From Kitasatospora xanthocidica (GTDB lineage Bacteria > Actinomycetota > Actinomycetes > Streptomycetales > Streptomycetaceae), in assembly GCF_014656195.1 (NCBI RefSeq), contig NZ_BNBY01000003.1:62001-126000 (forward strand): DNA of 64,000 nucleotides. Direction: 5' to 3'. Of the stretch, positions 26,024 to 33,253 are shown piece after piece. The position numbers were made by a program, and so were the translations under genes. A model generated the notes under the pieces. The model made no database searches. It was not told where the DNA came from and was given only the letters and a program-made list of their open reading frames with translations. The first letter of the stretch is position 1. Each line of letters begins with the position of its first letter.

Positions 26024-26084
26024 GCCCCTGCTGGGAGTGCCCTGCTGGGGTTGTCCCTGCTGGAAGTCGTCCCTACTGGGAGGG
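26024..26084 (-). repeat. Four imperfect tandem repeats of 15-16 bp
   Basis: Plus-strand units GCCCCTGCTGGGAGT, GCCCTGCTGGGGTTG, TCCCTGCTGGAAGTCG and TCCCTACTGGGAGGG lie end to end between the GHMP kinase and the PLP/ATP-grasp gene. They overlap the last codons of the kinase. They may form alternative hairpins in the operon transcript or be a slippage minisatellite. Confidence 0.6.
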
Positions 26085-26981
26085 CTGGGTGAGGGTCCGG
26101 AACAGCAAGGTGTCGTCGCCGAGGGCCTCGCAGGCCGCGTGCGCCTCGGCCACCTTGCGGGCGCGGTCCGGGTCCGCGTCGTCGAACAGCAGGCCCAGCA
26201 TGGTGCCGCTGTGCGCGCACACCACGCCGAGCGCCCCGGTCCGCCCCGCGATGGCGAGCATCGCGTCCAGGTGCCGCTTGGGGGCGAACCGCTGGTTGAG
26301 CACCGCGCTGCGGGTGGTCACCCGGCCCACGGCGGAGAGGTCCCCGGCGCGTACGGCGGCGGCCAGGTCGGCCAGCAGTCCGGTGAACTCGGCGGTGTCG
26401 GCCGGCGAGTAGCGCTTGGGGCGCTTGTTGAAGGTGACGGTGTCCAGGTGGCCGCCCTCGTCCACCGCCACCACGGTGGCCGGCGCCAGTTCGCCGAGGG
26501 CCTCGCGCAGCCGTACCTCGCGGTGCTCGAAGACGACGACGCCCGGGTGCATCACCCCGTCGGTCGGCTCGATCGGGCGCAGCCAGTGCTCCACCGCCGT
26601 CGGGCCGGTGTCCAGGCCGAGCGCGCCGCCGACCGCGCGGGCGGTGGCGACCAGGTCGGCCGAGGAGCTGGCCAGGCCCTTGCCGATCAGCAGGTCGCTG
26701 TCCAGGATCAGGGTCCCGCCGCCACCGGGCTGGTGGGCCGTCAGCATGGCCTCGGCCAGCCGCAGGGACTTGGTCTTGTGGGCGGGGAAGACCCGCAGCG
26801 GGCCGACCGGGTCGAAGCGGAACCAGGCCCGGGAGCGGAGCGTGATCGGCAGGGTGACGAGGAAGTCGGTGCCGTCGGGCAGCCGCCCCTGGAGCAGTTC
26901 GCCGAAGGTGCCGGGGCCGTCGGCCCGGCCGCTGCGCAGGTCGGCGCCCGGGCGGCGGGTGATCAGGCTGGGGCCGGTCAC
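26073..26981 (-). CDS. GHMP kinase, PduX-like (L-threonine kinase)
   Basis: A 302-residue GHMP-family kinase. GPGTFGELLQG at about residue 20 and LIGKGLASSSADLVATAR at about residue 95 (the GLxSSxA ATP loop) match PduX-type L-threonine kinases, which make O-phospho-L-threonine; VVCAHSGTMLGLLFD is the C-terminal GHMP motif. GTG 26981 overlaps the stop of the ASL-like gene (GTGA). In this operon phosphothreonine would feed the PLP enzyme encoded next. Confidence 0.85.
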   Translation of the reverse strand: MTGPSLITRRPGADLRSGRADGPGTFGELLQGRLPDGTDFLVTLPITLRSRAWFRFDPVGPLRVFPAHKTKSLRLAEAMLTAHQPGGGGTLILDSDLLIGKGLASSSADLVATARAVGGALGLDTGPTAVEHWLRPIEPTDGVMHPGVVVFEHREVRLREALGELAPATVVAVDEGGHLDTVTFNKRPKRYSPADTAEFTGLLADLAAAVRAGDLSAVGRVTTRSAVLNQRFAPKRHLDAMLAIAGRTGALGVVCAHSGTMLGLLFDDADPDRARKVAEAHAACEALGDDTLLFRTLTQPSQ

Positions 26982-28513
26982 GGGGTGCCCGCTTGGGTGG
27001 GGCCCTCGGTGGACGCGTTGGTCGGGCCGTCGGTGGAGGCGTCGGCGAGCAGGGCGTCCACGCGGGCCGCGGCGGCGCTCGCCGTCTCGGCGCGCAGCCG
27101 CCACTGCCCGGCCACCTCCCGGTAGCCGCGGTCCTGCGCGGCGAGCATGGCCCGGACGGCGTCGGGGTGCGTCGACCCCGTGGACCGCTTGACCCGGACG
27201 GCCCGGTCCGCGTCGAGGGAGCCGGCCAGCAGTGCGCCGGGCTCGGGCACCCGGTGGCCGTGCTCCTCGGCGACCGCCGCGAGCAGCGGGCCGTCGGGGG
27301 TGGCCGCGGTCAGGCCCTTGGCGATGGCGGCCCGGACGTACGCGCCGGCGATCACCTGCGCCGTCCGCCACGGGACACCGGCCTCCAGGGTCAGCCGGTT
27401 CGCGAGGGTGAAGGCGCCGAGGAAGTCCCCCTCGCAGGCCTCGCGCATCCGGTCGGTCCGGAAGGTGGCGGTGGCGAGCGCGGTGTGGGCCAGCCGCAGG
27501 GCCGAGCGCAGCGCGGCGAACTGCTCCCGGAGGTGCCGACCGGCCTCCTTGGAGACCTCGACGCTGTTGGCGTACGGGGTGCCGTGCTGGGCGAAGGCGA
27601 GCTGGGCCGCGCAGCCGACGACGTGCGAGCAGCGGCCGCGGATCCGTTCCAGGACCGGGAAGTTGCGCTTCTGCGGCATCGCGGCCGAGATCCCGGCCAG
27701 GTCGTCGGGGAAGTCGACGAAGCCGAACCCGGCGCCGCTCCAGGTCATCAGGTCGGTGGTGAAGCGGCTGAGGAGGACGGCGAAGGTCGACAGCTCGGAC
27801 GCGACCCCGAGGGCCCAGGAGCGGGAGGCCACCGCCATCAGGGCGTGCGGCTGGGGCTGCCGGAAGCCCAGCAGTGCGGCCATCCGCTCGCGGTCCCAGG
27901 GCAGTTCCTGGCCGGCCATGCTGCCCGCGCCGAGCGGGGAGCGGTCGATCCCGTCATAGGTGGCCAGCAGGCGGCGGGCCGCGTCGAGGGTCTCCTCGGA
28001 GAGCGCCGAGAGGTAGAAGGCGGGGGTGACGGTCTGCGCGGCCTGGGCGTGGGTGTAGCCGGGCATCGGGCTGTCCGGCAGTTCGGCGGCGCGCGCCGCC
28101 ACGGTGCGTCCGAAGGCGATCAGGCCGTCGGCGAGGGCGCGGACGTTCTCCCGGCTGGAGAGCAGTTGGCCGCAGGCCTGGAAGTCGTTGCGGCTGCGGT
28201 CCACGTGCCAGGCGGCGAACGGTGTGGTCCCGCCGCGGGCGACGTGGCGTTCCATGGCGAAGAAGATGTCCGACATGTTGTCCCGCGGGTCCGCCCGGAT
28301 CAGCTCGGGGGTCAGCTCGTCGAGCCGCCCGGCGATCGCGGCCGTCCCCTCCTGGTCGACCAGGCCCATCCGGCGGTACTCCAGCAGCAGCACCTTCTCG
28401 ATGGACACGTAGTGCGGCAGCAGGGCTTCGGCCTCGTAGCCGAACTGCGGGGCCAGCACCTCCTCGTCCCAGACCTCGCTGGGCACGCCGTCGATCCGGC
28501 CGGTCACTGCCAT
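26978..28513 (-). CDS. Argininosuccinate lyase-like enzyme
   Basis: A 511-residue member of the aspartase/fumarase superfamily closest to argininosuccinate lyase. HVDRSRNDFQACGQ matches the GRSRND motif, MPGYTHAQAAQTV the second conserved region, and ISAAMPQKRNFPVLERIRG the signature loop that carries the catalytic Ser. The predicted role is to release fumarate from an aspartate adduct, leaving an amino group on the diaminobutyrate skeleton. ATG 28513 overlaps the stop of the C-T gene by 10 bases. The last 30 residues are Thr/Ala/Gly-rich. A primary arginine-pathway role is unlikely in this setting. Confidence 0.87.
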   Translation of the reverse strand: MAVTGRIDGVPSEVWDEEVLAPQFGYEAEALLPHYVSIEKVLLLEYRRMGLVDQEGTAAIAGRLDELTPELIRADPRDNMSDIFFAMERHVARGGTTPFAAWHVDRSRNDFQACGQLLSSRENVRALADGLIAFGRTVAARAAELPDSPMPGYTHAQAAQTVTPAFYLSALSEETLDAARRLLATYDGIDRSPLGAGSMAGQELPWDRERMAALLGFRQPQPHALMAVASRSWALGVASELSTFAVLLSRFTTDLMTWSGAGFGFVDFPDDLAGISAAMPQKRNFPVLERIRGRCSHVVGCAAQLAFAQHGTPYANSVEVSKEAGRHLREQFAALRSALRLAHTALATATFRTDRMREACEGDFLGAFTLANRLTLEAGVPWRTAQVIAGAYVRAAIAKGLTAATPDGPLLAAVAEEHGHRVPEPGALLAGSLDADRAVRVKRSTGSTHPDAVRAMLAAQDRGYREVAGQWRLRAETASAAAARVDALLADASTDGPTNASTEGPTQAGTP

Positions 28514-30093
28514 GTCTCTCCTTCGGGGTCGGTCCGGTCGTCCCGGCGCGTCGCGGTGTGCCGCTCCAGTTCGGCGGCGAGCCGGGCGACGGTGGGGTTC
28601 GAGAAGAAGGCGTCGACGGTGGTCTCGACGCGGTGGTCGGCGGACAGCCGGGCGAGCAGGCGCAGCGCCTGCAGCGAGTGGCCGCCGACGGCGAAGAAGT
28701 CGTCCTCGACGCCCACCCGGTCGACGCCGAGCACCTCGGCCCACGCGCGGGCCACCAGTTCCTCGGCGGCGGTGCGCGGCGGGACGTGGCCGGGCGGCGG
28801 CACCGGCTCGGCGCCGCCCTCGGGCCCGGGGCCGGCCGGGAGCCGGGACAGCGGTGTCGCCGGGTCGGCGAGGGCCGCCGTGAGCACCGCCGCGTAGTCG
28901 GCGAGCAGCCCCGCGGCGGTCTCCGGCCCGAACAGGGCGGTGTTGTACTCGACGCGGACGGCGCCGCCGGACACCTCCAGCAGCAGGTCGTCCTCGGCCG
29001 CGGTGGACGGGGGCCCGAAGCTCTCGGCCGCCGTGACGTTGAACGCCAGCTGGTAGAGCGGTGGCAGGCCGGGGCCGCGCCGCGGGGCGAGCTGCTCGAC
29101 CACGGTCTGGAACGGCAGCTCCTGGTGGTCGCGGGCCGCCCGCCACACCGCCCGGACGCGGTCGACCAGCGCGGCGTACGAGGGGTCGCCCGAGGCGTCC
29201 ACCCGGAGCACCACCATGTTCACGAAGGTGCCGACGAGGGGCAGCAGTTCGGGGCGGTCCCGGCCGGAGAGCGGCACCCCGAGGACGACGTCGTCCCGGC
29301 CGGAGCGCCGGTGGACCAGGGCCGCGTACCCGGCGAGCAGCAGCTCGAACGGCGTGACCCCGTACCGGTCGGCGGCCTGGGCGAGCGCGGGCGCCGTGCC
29401 CGCCGGGAGCTCGGTCCGCAGCTCCGCGCCGGCGAAGGACCGCCGGGCCGGGCGTGGCCGGTCCAGCGGCAGTCCGTGCGCGGGGGGCAGCCCGGCGAGC
29501 TGCTTCCGCCAGTAGCCGGCCAGCGCGGCTGTCCCGGCGCCGTCGAGCCGCTCGCGCTGGCGGCGCGCGTAGTCGCCGTAGGAGAGGGGGAGCCGGGGGA
29601 CGCTCGGCGGCCGGTCCTGCTCGAACGCCGCGCAGAACTCGGTGAGCTCCGCGTGCAGGTTGAACAGTGACGGGGCGTCGCAGACGGCGTGGTGGGCGAC
29701 GAAGAGCAGCCGCCAGCGCCCGGCGCCGAGCCGGACCAGGCCCGCGCGCCAGAGCGGTGCCCGGGAGAGGTCGAAGGCGGTGTGCTTCAGCCGGTCGGCG
29801 AGGGCCTCGCGCGCCGCCCGCCGCTCCTCCTCGGGGCGGCCGGACAGGTCGAGGACCTCCAGGTCGGGGTCGACGCCGCCTCGGACGACCGCGTGCAGCG
29901 CGCCGTCCACGACCCGGAACCCGGTGCGCAGCGCCTCGTGCCGTGCCACCACGGCGGCCAGGGCCGCCCGGATCTGCCCTTCGGAGACGTCCCCGTGCAG
30001 CGGCCACTGGTCGGTGACGTGGTAGAGCGCGGTGTCGGCGGCGAACCGGCTGGCCAGCCAGGCGCGTTCCTGCGCGAAGGAGGCGGCGGTCAT
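28504..30093 (-). CDS. NRPS protein: condensation-thiolation (C-T)
   Basis: A 529-residue didomain with no A domain. The C domain covers about residues 5-430; the active-site motif reads HHAVCDA (usual HHxxxDG, last Gly replaced by Ala). The T domain is at about residues 450-525 with FFAVGGHSLQALRLL carrying the phosphopantetheine Ser. The T domain must be loaded by an A domain on another protein, most simply one of the free A proteins in the same operon. The start at 30093 overlaps the oxygenase stop (ATGA). Confidence 0.9.
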   Translation of the reverse strand: MTAASFAQERAWLASRFAADTALYHVTDQWPLHGDVSEGQIRAALAAVVARHEALRTGFRVVDGALHAVVRGGVDPDLEVLDLSGRPEEERRAAREALADRLKHTAFDLSRAPLWRAGLVRLGAGRWRLLFVAHHAVCDAPSLFNLHAELTEFCAAFEQDRPPSVPRLPLSYGDYARRQRERLDGAGTAALAGYWRKQLAGLPPAHGLPLDRPRPARRSFAGAELRTELPAGTAPALAQAADRYGVTPFELLLAGYAALVHRRSGRDDVVLGVPLSGRDRPELLPLVGTFVNMVVLRVDASGDPSYAALVDRVRAVWRAARDHQELPFQTVVEQLAPRRGPGLPPLYQLAFNVTAAESFGPPSTAAEDDLLLEVSGGAVRVEYNTALFGPETAAGLLADYAAVLTAALADPATPLSRLPAGPGPEGGAEPVPPPGHVPPRTAAEELVARAWAEVLGVDRVGVEDDFFAVGGHSLQALRLLARLSADHRVETTVDAFFSNPTVARLAAELERHTATRRDDRTDPEGETWQ

Positions 30094-31082
30094 CCGGTCC
30101 CTCCGCCGGGCACGACGCGGTCGGGCAGGACGTGGTCGGACAGGACGTGGTCGGGGAGGCGGACCGGGTCGCCGAGGACGACGGCGACCTCCCGGGGGCC
30201 CTCGTACGGCTCCCGGCTGTGCGCCATCCGGATGTTGTCGACGACCAGGACGTCGCCGTCGCGCCAGGACTCGCCGAAGGCCGCCGCGTCGTAGGCCGCG
30301 TTGACGGCCTCGACGGTGCCGGCGTCGATCGGCGTGGTGTCGCCGTGGGCGGTGGTGAACGGCAGGCCGGTCGGCCCGTACTGGTCGAGCAGGTACTCGC
30401 GGATCACCGGGTCCATGGTCAGTTCGTTGAGGAAGGCGATCTGGTTGAACCAGCCGGGCACGCCGGTGCGGGGGTGGGCGACGACGGCGGCGCGGCGCTG
30501 CGCGGTGCGCAGTCCTCCGTCGAACCACTCCTGCCGGATGCCCTCGGCCGCGCAGTAGGCGTCGACCAGGGCGCGGTCCTCGGTGCCGAAGGCGTCGGTC
30601 CACGGCACGCCGACGTCCTGGTACGACCGCAGCAGCAGCCAGCCGTCCCGGCGGAACGGCTCGACCAGGCCGGCCGGGAGGGCGCGCAGCACCTGCTGGG
30701 AGTCGGCGAGCATCGTCCGGCCGCCGCGGTCCGGGGCGGTGAGGCAGCCGAACACCATCAGGCCGGGGACCTCGGCGGCGTAGCTCTGCTCGTGGTGCAT
30801 GCACATCGGGGCGTCCGCGGGCCAGTGCGAGGCCGAGTAGACCGTCTCGCCGTGCCGGTCGCGGGGTGCGAACCCCTCCCGTTCGGCCATCGGCTCGATC
30901 CCGAGCGCGGCGGTGACGGCCGCGAGGTCGGCGGGCGAGGCGACGCCCGAGCCGCGCAGCAGGACGGCCCCGGAGGCCTCGACCTCGGCGCGGACCTCCG
31001 CGCGGTGCTCGGCGGCCCAGCGCGGGCCGGGGGCGGCTTCCAGGATCCGCAGGGCGGGTGCGGTGCGGGTGGCGGGGGTCAT
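30090..31082 (-). CDS. TauD/SyrP-like Fe(II)/2-oxoglutarate oxygenase
   Basis: A 330-residue non-heme iron oxygenase. MHHEQSY (His96, Glu98) is the HxD/E metal motif and NIRMAHSREPYEG supplies the distal His and the Arg for 2-oxoglutarate. SyrP-type members hydroxylate the beta-carbon of amino acids, often while bound to a carrier protein. It sits between an A-T gene and a C-T gene with ATGA overlaps on both sides, so a residue loaded by that A-T protein is the likely substrate. The resulting hydroxyl could be the site for carbamoylation or acetylation. Confidence 0.87.
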   Translation of the reverse strand: MTPATRTAPALRILEAAPGPRWAAEHRAEVRAEVEASGAVLLRGSGVASPADLAAVTAALGIEPMAEREGFAPRDRHGETVYSASHWPADAPMCMHHEQSYAAEVPGLMVFGCLTAPDRGGRTMLADSQQVLRALPAGLVEPFRRDGWLLLRSYQDVGVPWTDAFGTEDRALVDAYCAAEGIRQEWFDGGLRTAQRRAAVVAHPRTGVPGWFNQIAFLNELTMDPVIREYLLDQYGPTGLPFTTAHGDTTPIDAGTVEAVNAAYDAAAFGESWRDGDVLVVDNIRMAHSREPYEGPREVAVVLGDPVRLPDHVLSDHVLPDRVVPGGGTG

Positions 31083-33253
31083 CGCCGGGCCTCCGCGGTC
31101 CGGCCGGCCGCCTTGCGGTCGAGGAGTCCGGCCACCTCGGCCACGGTCGGGGTGGTCTTCAGCTCGCCGACCGTCACCGCGCGGTCCAGGGCGATGGCCA
31201 ACCGGATCGCGGCCAGCGAGGTGCCGCCGAGCTCGACGAAGCGGGAGCCGCGGCCGACCTGGTCGAGCGGCACGTTGAGCAGTTCGGCCCAGAGCCGGGC
31301 GACCCGGCGCTCGGTGTCGGTCTCGGGGAGCGCCACCTCGCCGTCGGCGGCCGGCCGGCCGCCCTGCGCCTTGGCCTCGGCGGTCAGCGCCTTCTTGTCG
31401 ATCTTGCCGTTCGGGGAGAGCGGCAGCCGGTCGAGGCGGTGCAGTCGGCCCGGCACCATGTAGTGCGGCAGGACGGCGGCCAGGGCCCCGTCCACGGCCC
31501 CGGGCTCCGGGGCGGCGGTGCCGCTGTAGAAGCCGACCAGCTGCGGGTCCTCGGCCGAGCCGGCGATCACCACGGCGCCGTCCCGCACGCCGGGGACCTG
31601 GAGCAGCCGGTTCTCGATCTCGCCGATCTCGATCCGGAAGCCGCTCACCTTCACCTGCGAGTCCCGGCGGCCGAGGTACTCGAACTCGCCGGAGGGCAGC
31701 CGGCGGCCGAAGTCGCCGGAGTGGTAGAGCCGTTCGCCGGAGTGGTACGGGTCCGGCCGGTACGCGGCGTCGGTGCGGGCGGCGTCGTTGACGTACCCCC
31801 GGCCGACGCAGACCCCGGCGAAGACGATCTCCCCCGGCGCGCCGTCCGGGACCATCCGCAGCCGCTCGTCCACCACGTACACCCGGACGTTGCGGGTCGG
31901 CGGGCCCAGCGGGACGAACCGGCCGGCCGGCGGGCCGTGCAGCACGCCGTGGTTGGTGTCGTCCGAGACCTCGGTGGTGCCGTAGCAGTTGACCAGCGGG
32001 ATGCCGGGGAAGGCGGCGAACCAGCGGTGCACCAGCTCGGTCTTGAGCGCCTCGCCGGTCACCGCGAGGACGCGCACCGACGGCAGGCCGAGGCTGTCCC
32101 CCTGAAGCGTCTCCAGCACCAGGTCGAGGTAGGAGGGCACCAGCTGGGCCACCTGGACGCCCGCCCGGGTGACGGTCTCCACGAAGCGGCGGACGTCGGT
32201 GACGGTGTCCTGACCGACGATCTCCGTCCGGCCCCCCACCAGCAGCGCGCAGACCAGCTGCCAGAGCGAGATGTCGAAGCACTGCGGGGCGGTCTGGGCG
32301 ATGACGTCGCCCTCGCGGACGCCCAGGTCCTCGATCTTGGAGTAGAGGTGGTTGAGGAAGCCCGCGTGCTCGCACATCGCGCCCTTGGGCTCACCGGTCG
32401 AGCCCGAGGTGAAGTAGATGTACGCCAACTGGTCGGCGCGGACGGGCAGTCCGAGGTCCTGCTCGGCGTCGGAGCCCGGGCCGGCCGGCTCCTCGGTCAG
32501 CAGCGAGACGGTCACCTCCCGCCCCCGCACCGCCTCGTCGAGCTGGGCCAGCCCCGGGTCCGCCAGCACCCGGCGGCAGTCGCTGCGCTCCAGCACCACG
32601 GAGATCCGCTCGGCCGGGAAGGACGGGTCCAGCGGGAGGTAGCAGCCGCCCGCCTTGAAGATCGCGATCACCGCGGCCATCCACTCCAGCGAGCGCTCGG
32701 CCACCACCGCCACCACGTCCTCGTCGGCCAGCCCCCGCTCCCGCAGCGACCGGGCGATCCGGTTGGCGCGGCCGTTCAGCTCCGCGTACGTCCAGCTCCG
32801 CCCGCCCTGCACCGCGGCGACGGCGTCGGGGTGCCGGCGCACCCGCTCCTCGAACAGCTCGTGGAAGCGGCGGTCCGGCAGCGGCCGGACCGGGCCGGCC
32901 GAGGCCGCGAGGGCGGCCGCCAGCTCCTCCCCGGCGACCAGGCCGTGCGCGTCGTGCGCCTCGTCCGGGGCGGCGGCCATCCGCTCCAGCACCGCCCGGA
33001 CGTAGCCCTCGGCACGGTCGGCGCCGACGTGCTCCTGCTCGCCGGCCTCCTTCCCGACCCGCTCGGCCTCGGCCCGCCCCTGCGGGGTGGCCACCCGGGC
33101 GATCAGCTCGCGCCAGCTCGCACCCTCGTCGCCGAGCGCGTCGGAGCCGGTCAGCACCGCCGCCACCTTGAACGACGCGGCCAGCCGCACGGTGTCCGGG
33201 CCGACCCCGGCCTCCACCGCCAGGGCCGCGATCGCCGCTTCGGCGTTCGTCAT
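31079..33253 (-). CDS. NRPS protein: N-terminal extension-adenylation-thiolation (A-T)
   Basis: A 724-residue protein. The first 125 residues (ending LPDRRFHELFEERVRRH) form a helical region not part of a standard A domain; I do not recognise it. The A domain is at about residues 128-640: YFTSGSTGEPKG, CFDISLWQ, NCYGTTEVSDD, YHSGDFGRR, NGKIDKK. The specificity residues read by eye are D-I-W-Q-A-T-C-D-D; two Asp late in the pocket suit a basic substrate such as diaminobutyrate (inference). The T domain has VELGGTSLAAIRL. Both ends overlap neighbours by ATGA. Confidence 0.9.
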   Translation of the reverse strand: MTNAEAAIAALAVEAGVGPDTVRLAASFKVAAVLTGSDALGDEGASWRELIARVATPQGRAEAERVGKEAGEQEHVGADRAEGYVRAVLERMAAAPDEAHDAHGLVAGEELAAALAASAGPVRPLPDRRFHELFEERVRRHPDAVAAVQGGRSWTYAELNGRANRIARSLRERGLADEDVVAVVAERSLEWMAAVIAIFKAGGCYLPLDPSFPAERISVVLERSDCRRVLADPGLAQLDEAVRGREVTVSLLTEEPAGPGSDAEQDLGLPVRADQLAYIYFTSGSTGEPKGAMCEHAGFLNHLYSKIEDLGVREGDVIAQTAPQCFDISLWQLVCALLVGGRTEIVGQDTVTDVRRFVETVTRAGVQVAQLVPSYLDLVLETLQGDSLGLPSVRVLAVTGEALKTELVHRWFAAFPGIPLVNCYGTTEVSDDTNHGVLHGPPAGRFVPLGPPTRNVRVYVVDERLRMVPDGAPGEIVFAGVCVGRGYVNDAARTDAAYRPDPYHSGERLYHSGDFGRRLPSGEFEYLGRRDSQVKVSGFRIEIGEIENRLLQVPGVRDGAVVIAGSAEDPQLVGFYSGTAAPEPGAVDGALAAVLPHYMVPGRLHRLDRLPLSPNGKIDKKALTAEAKAQGGRPAADGEVALPETDTERRVARLWAELLNVPLDQVGRGSRFVELGGTSLAAIRLAIALDRAVTVGELKTTPTVAEVAGLLDRKAAGRTAEARR

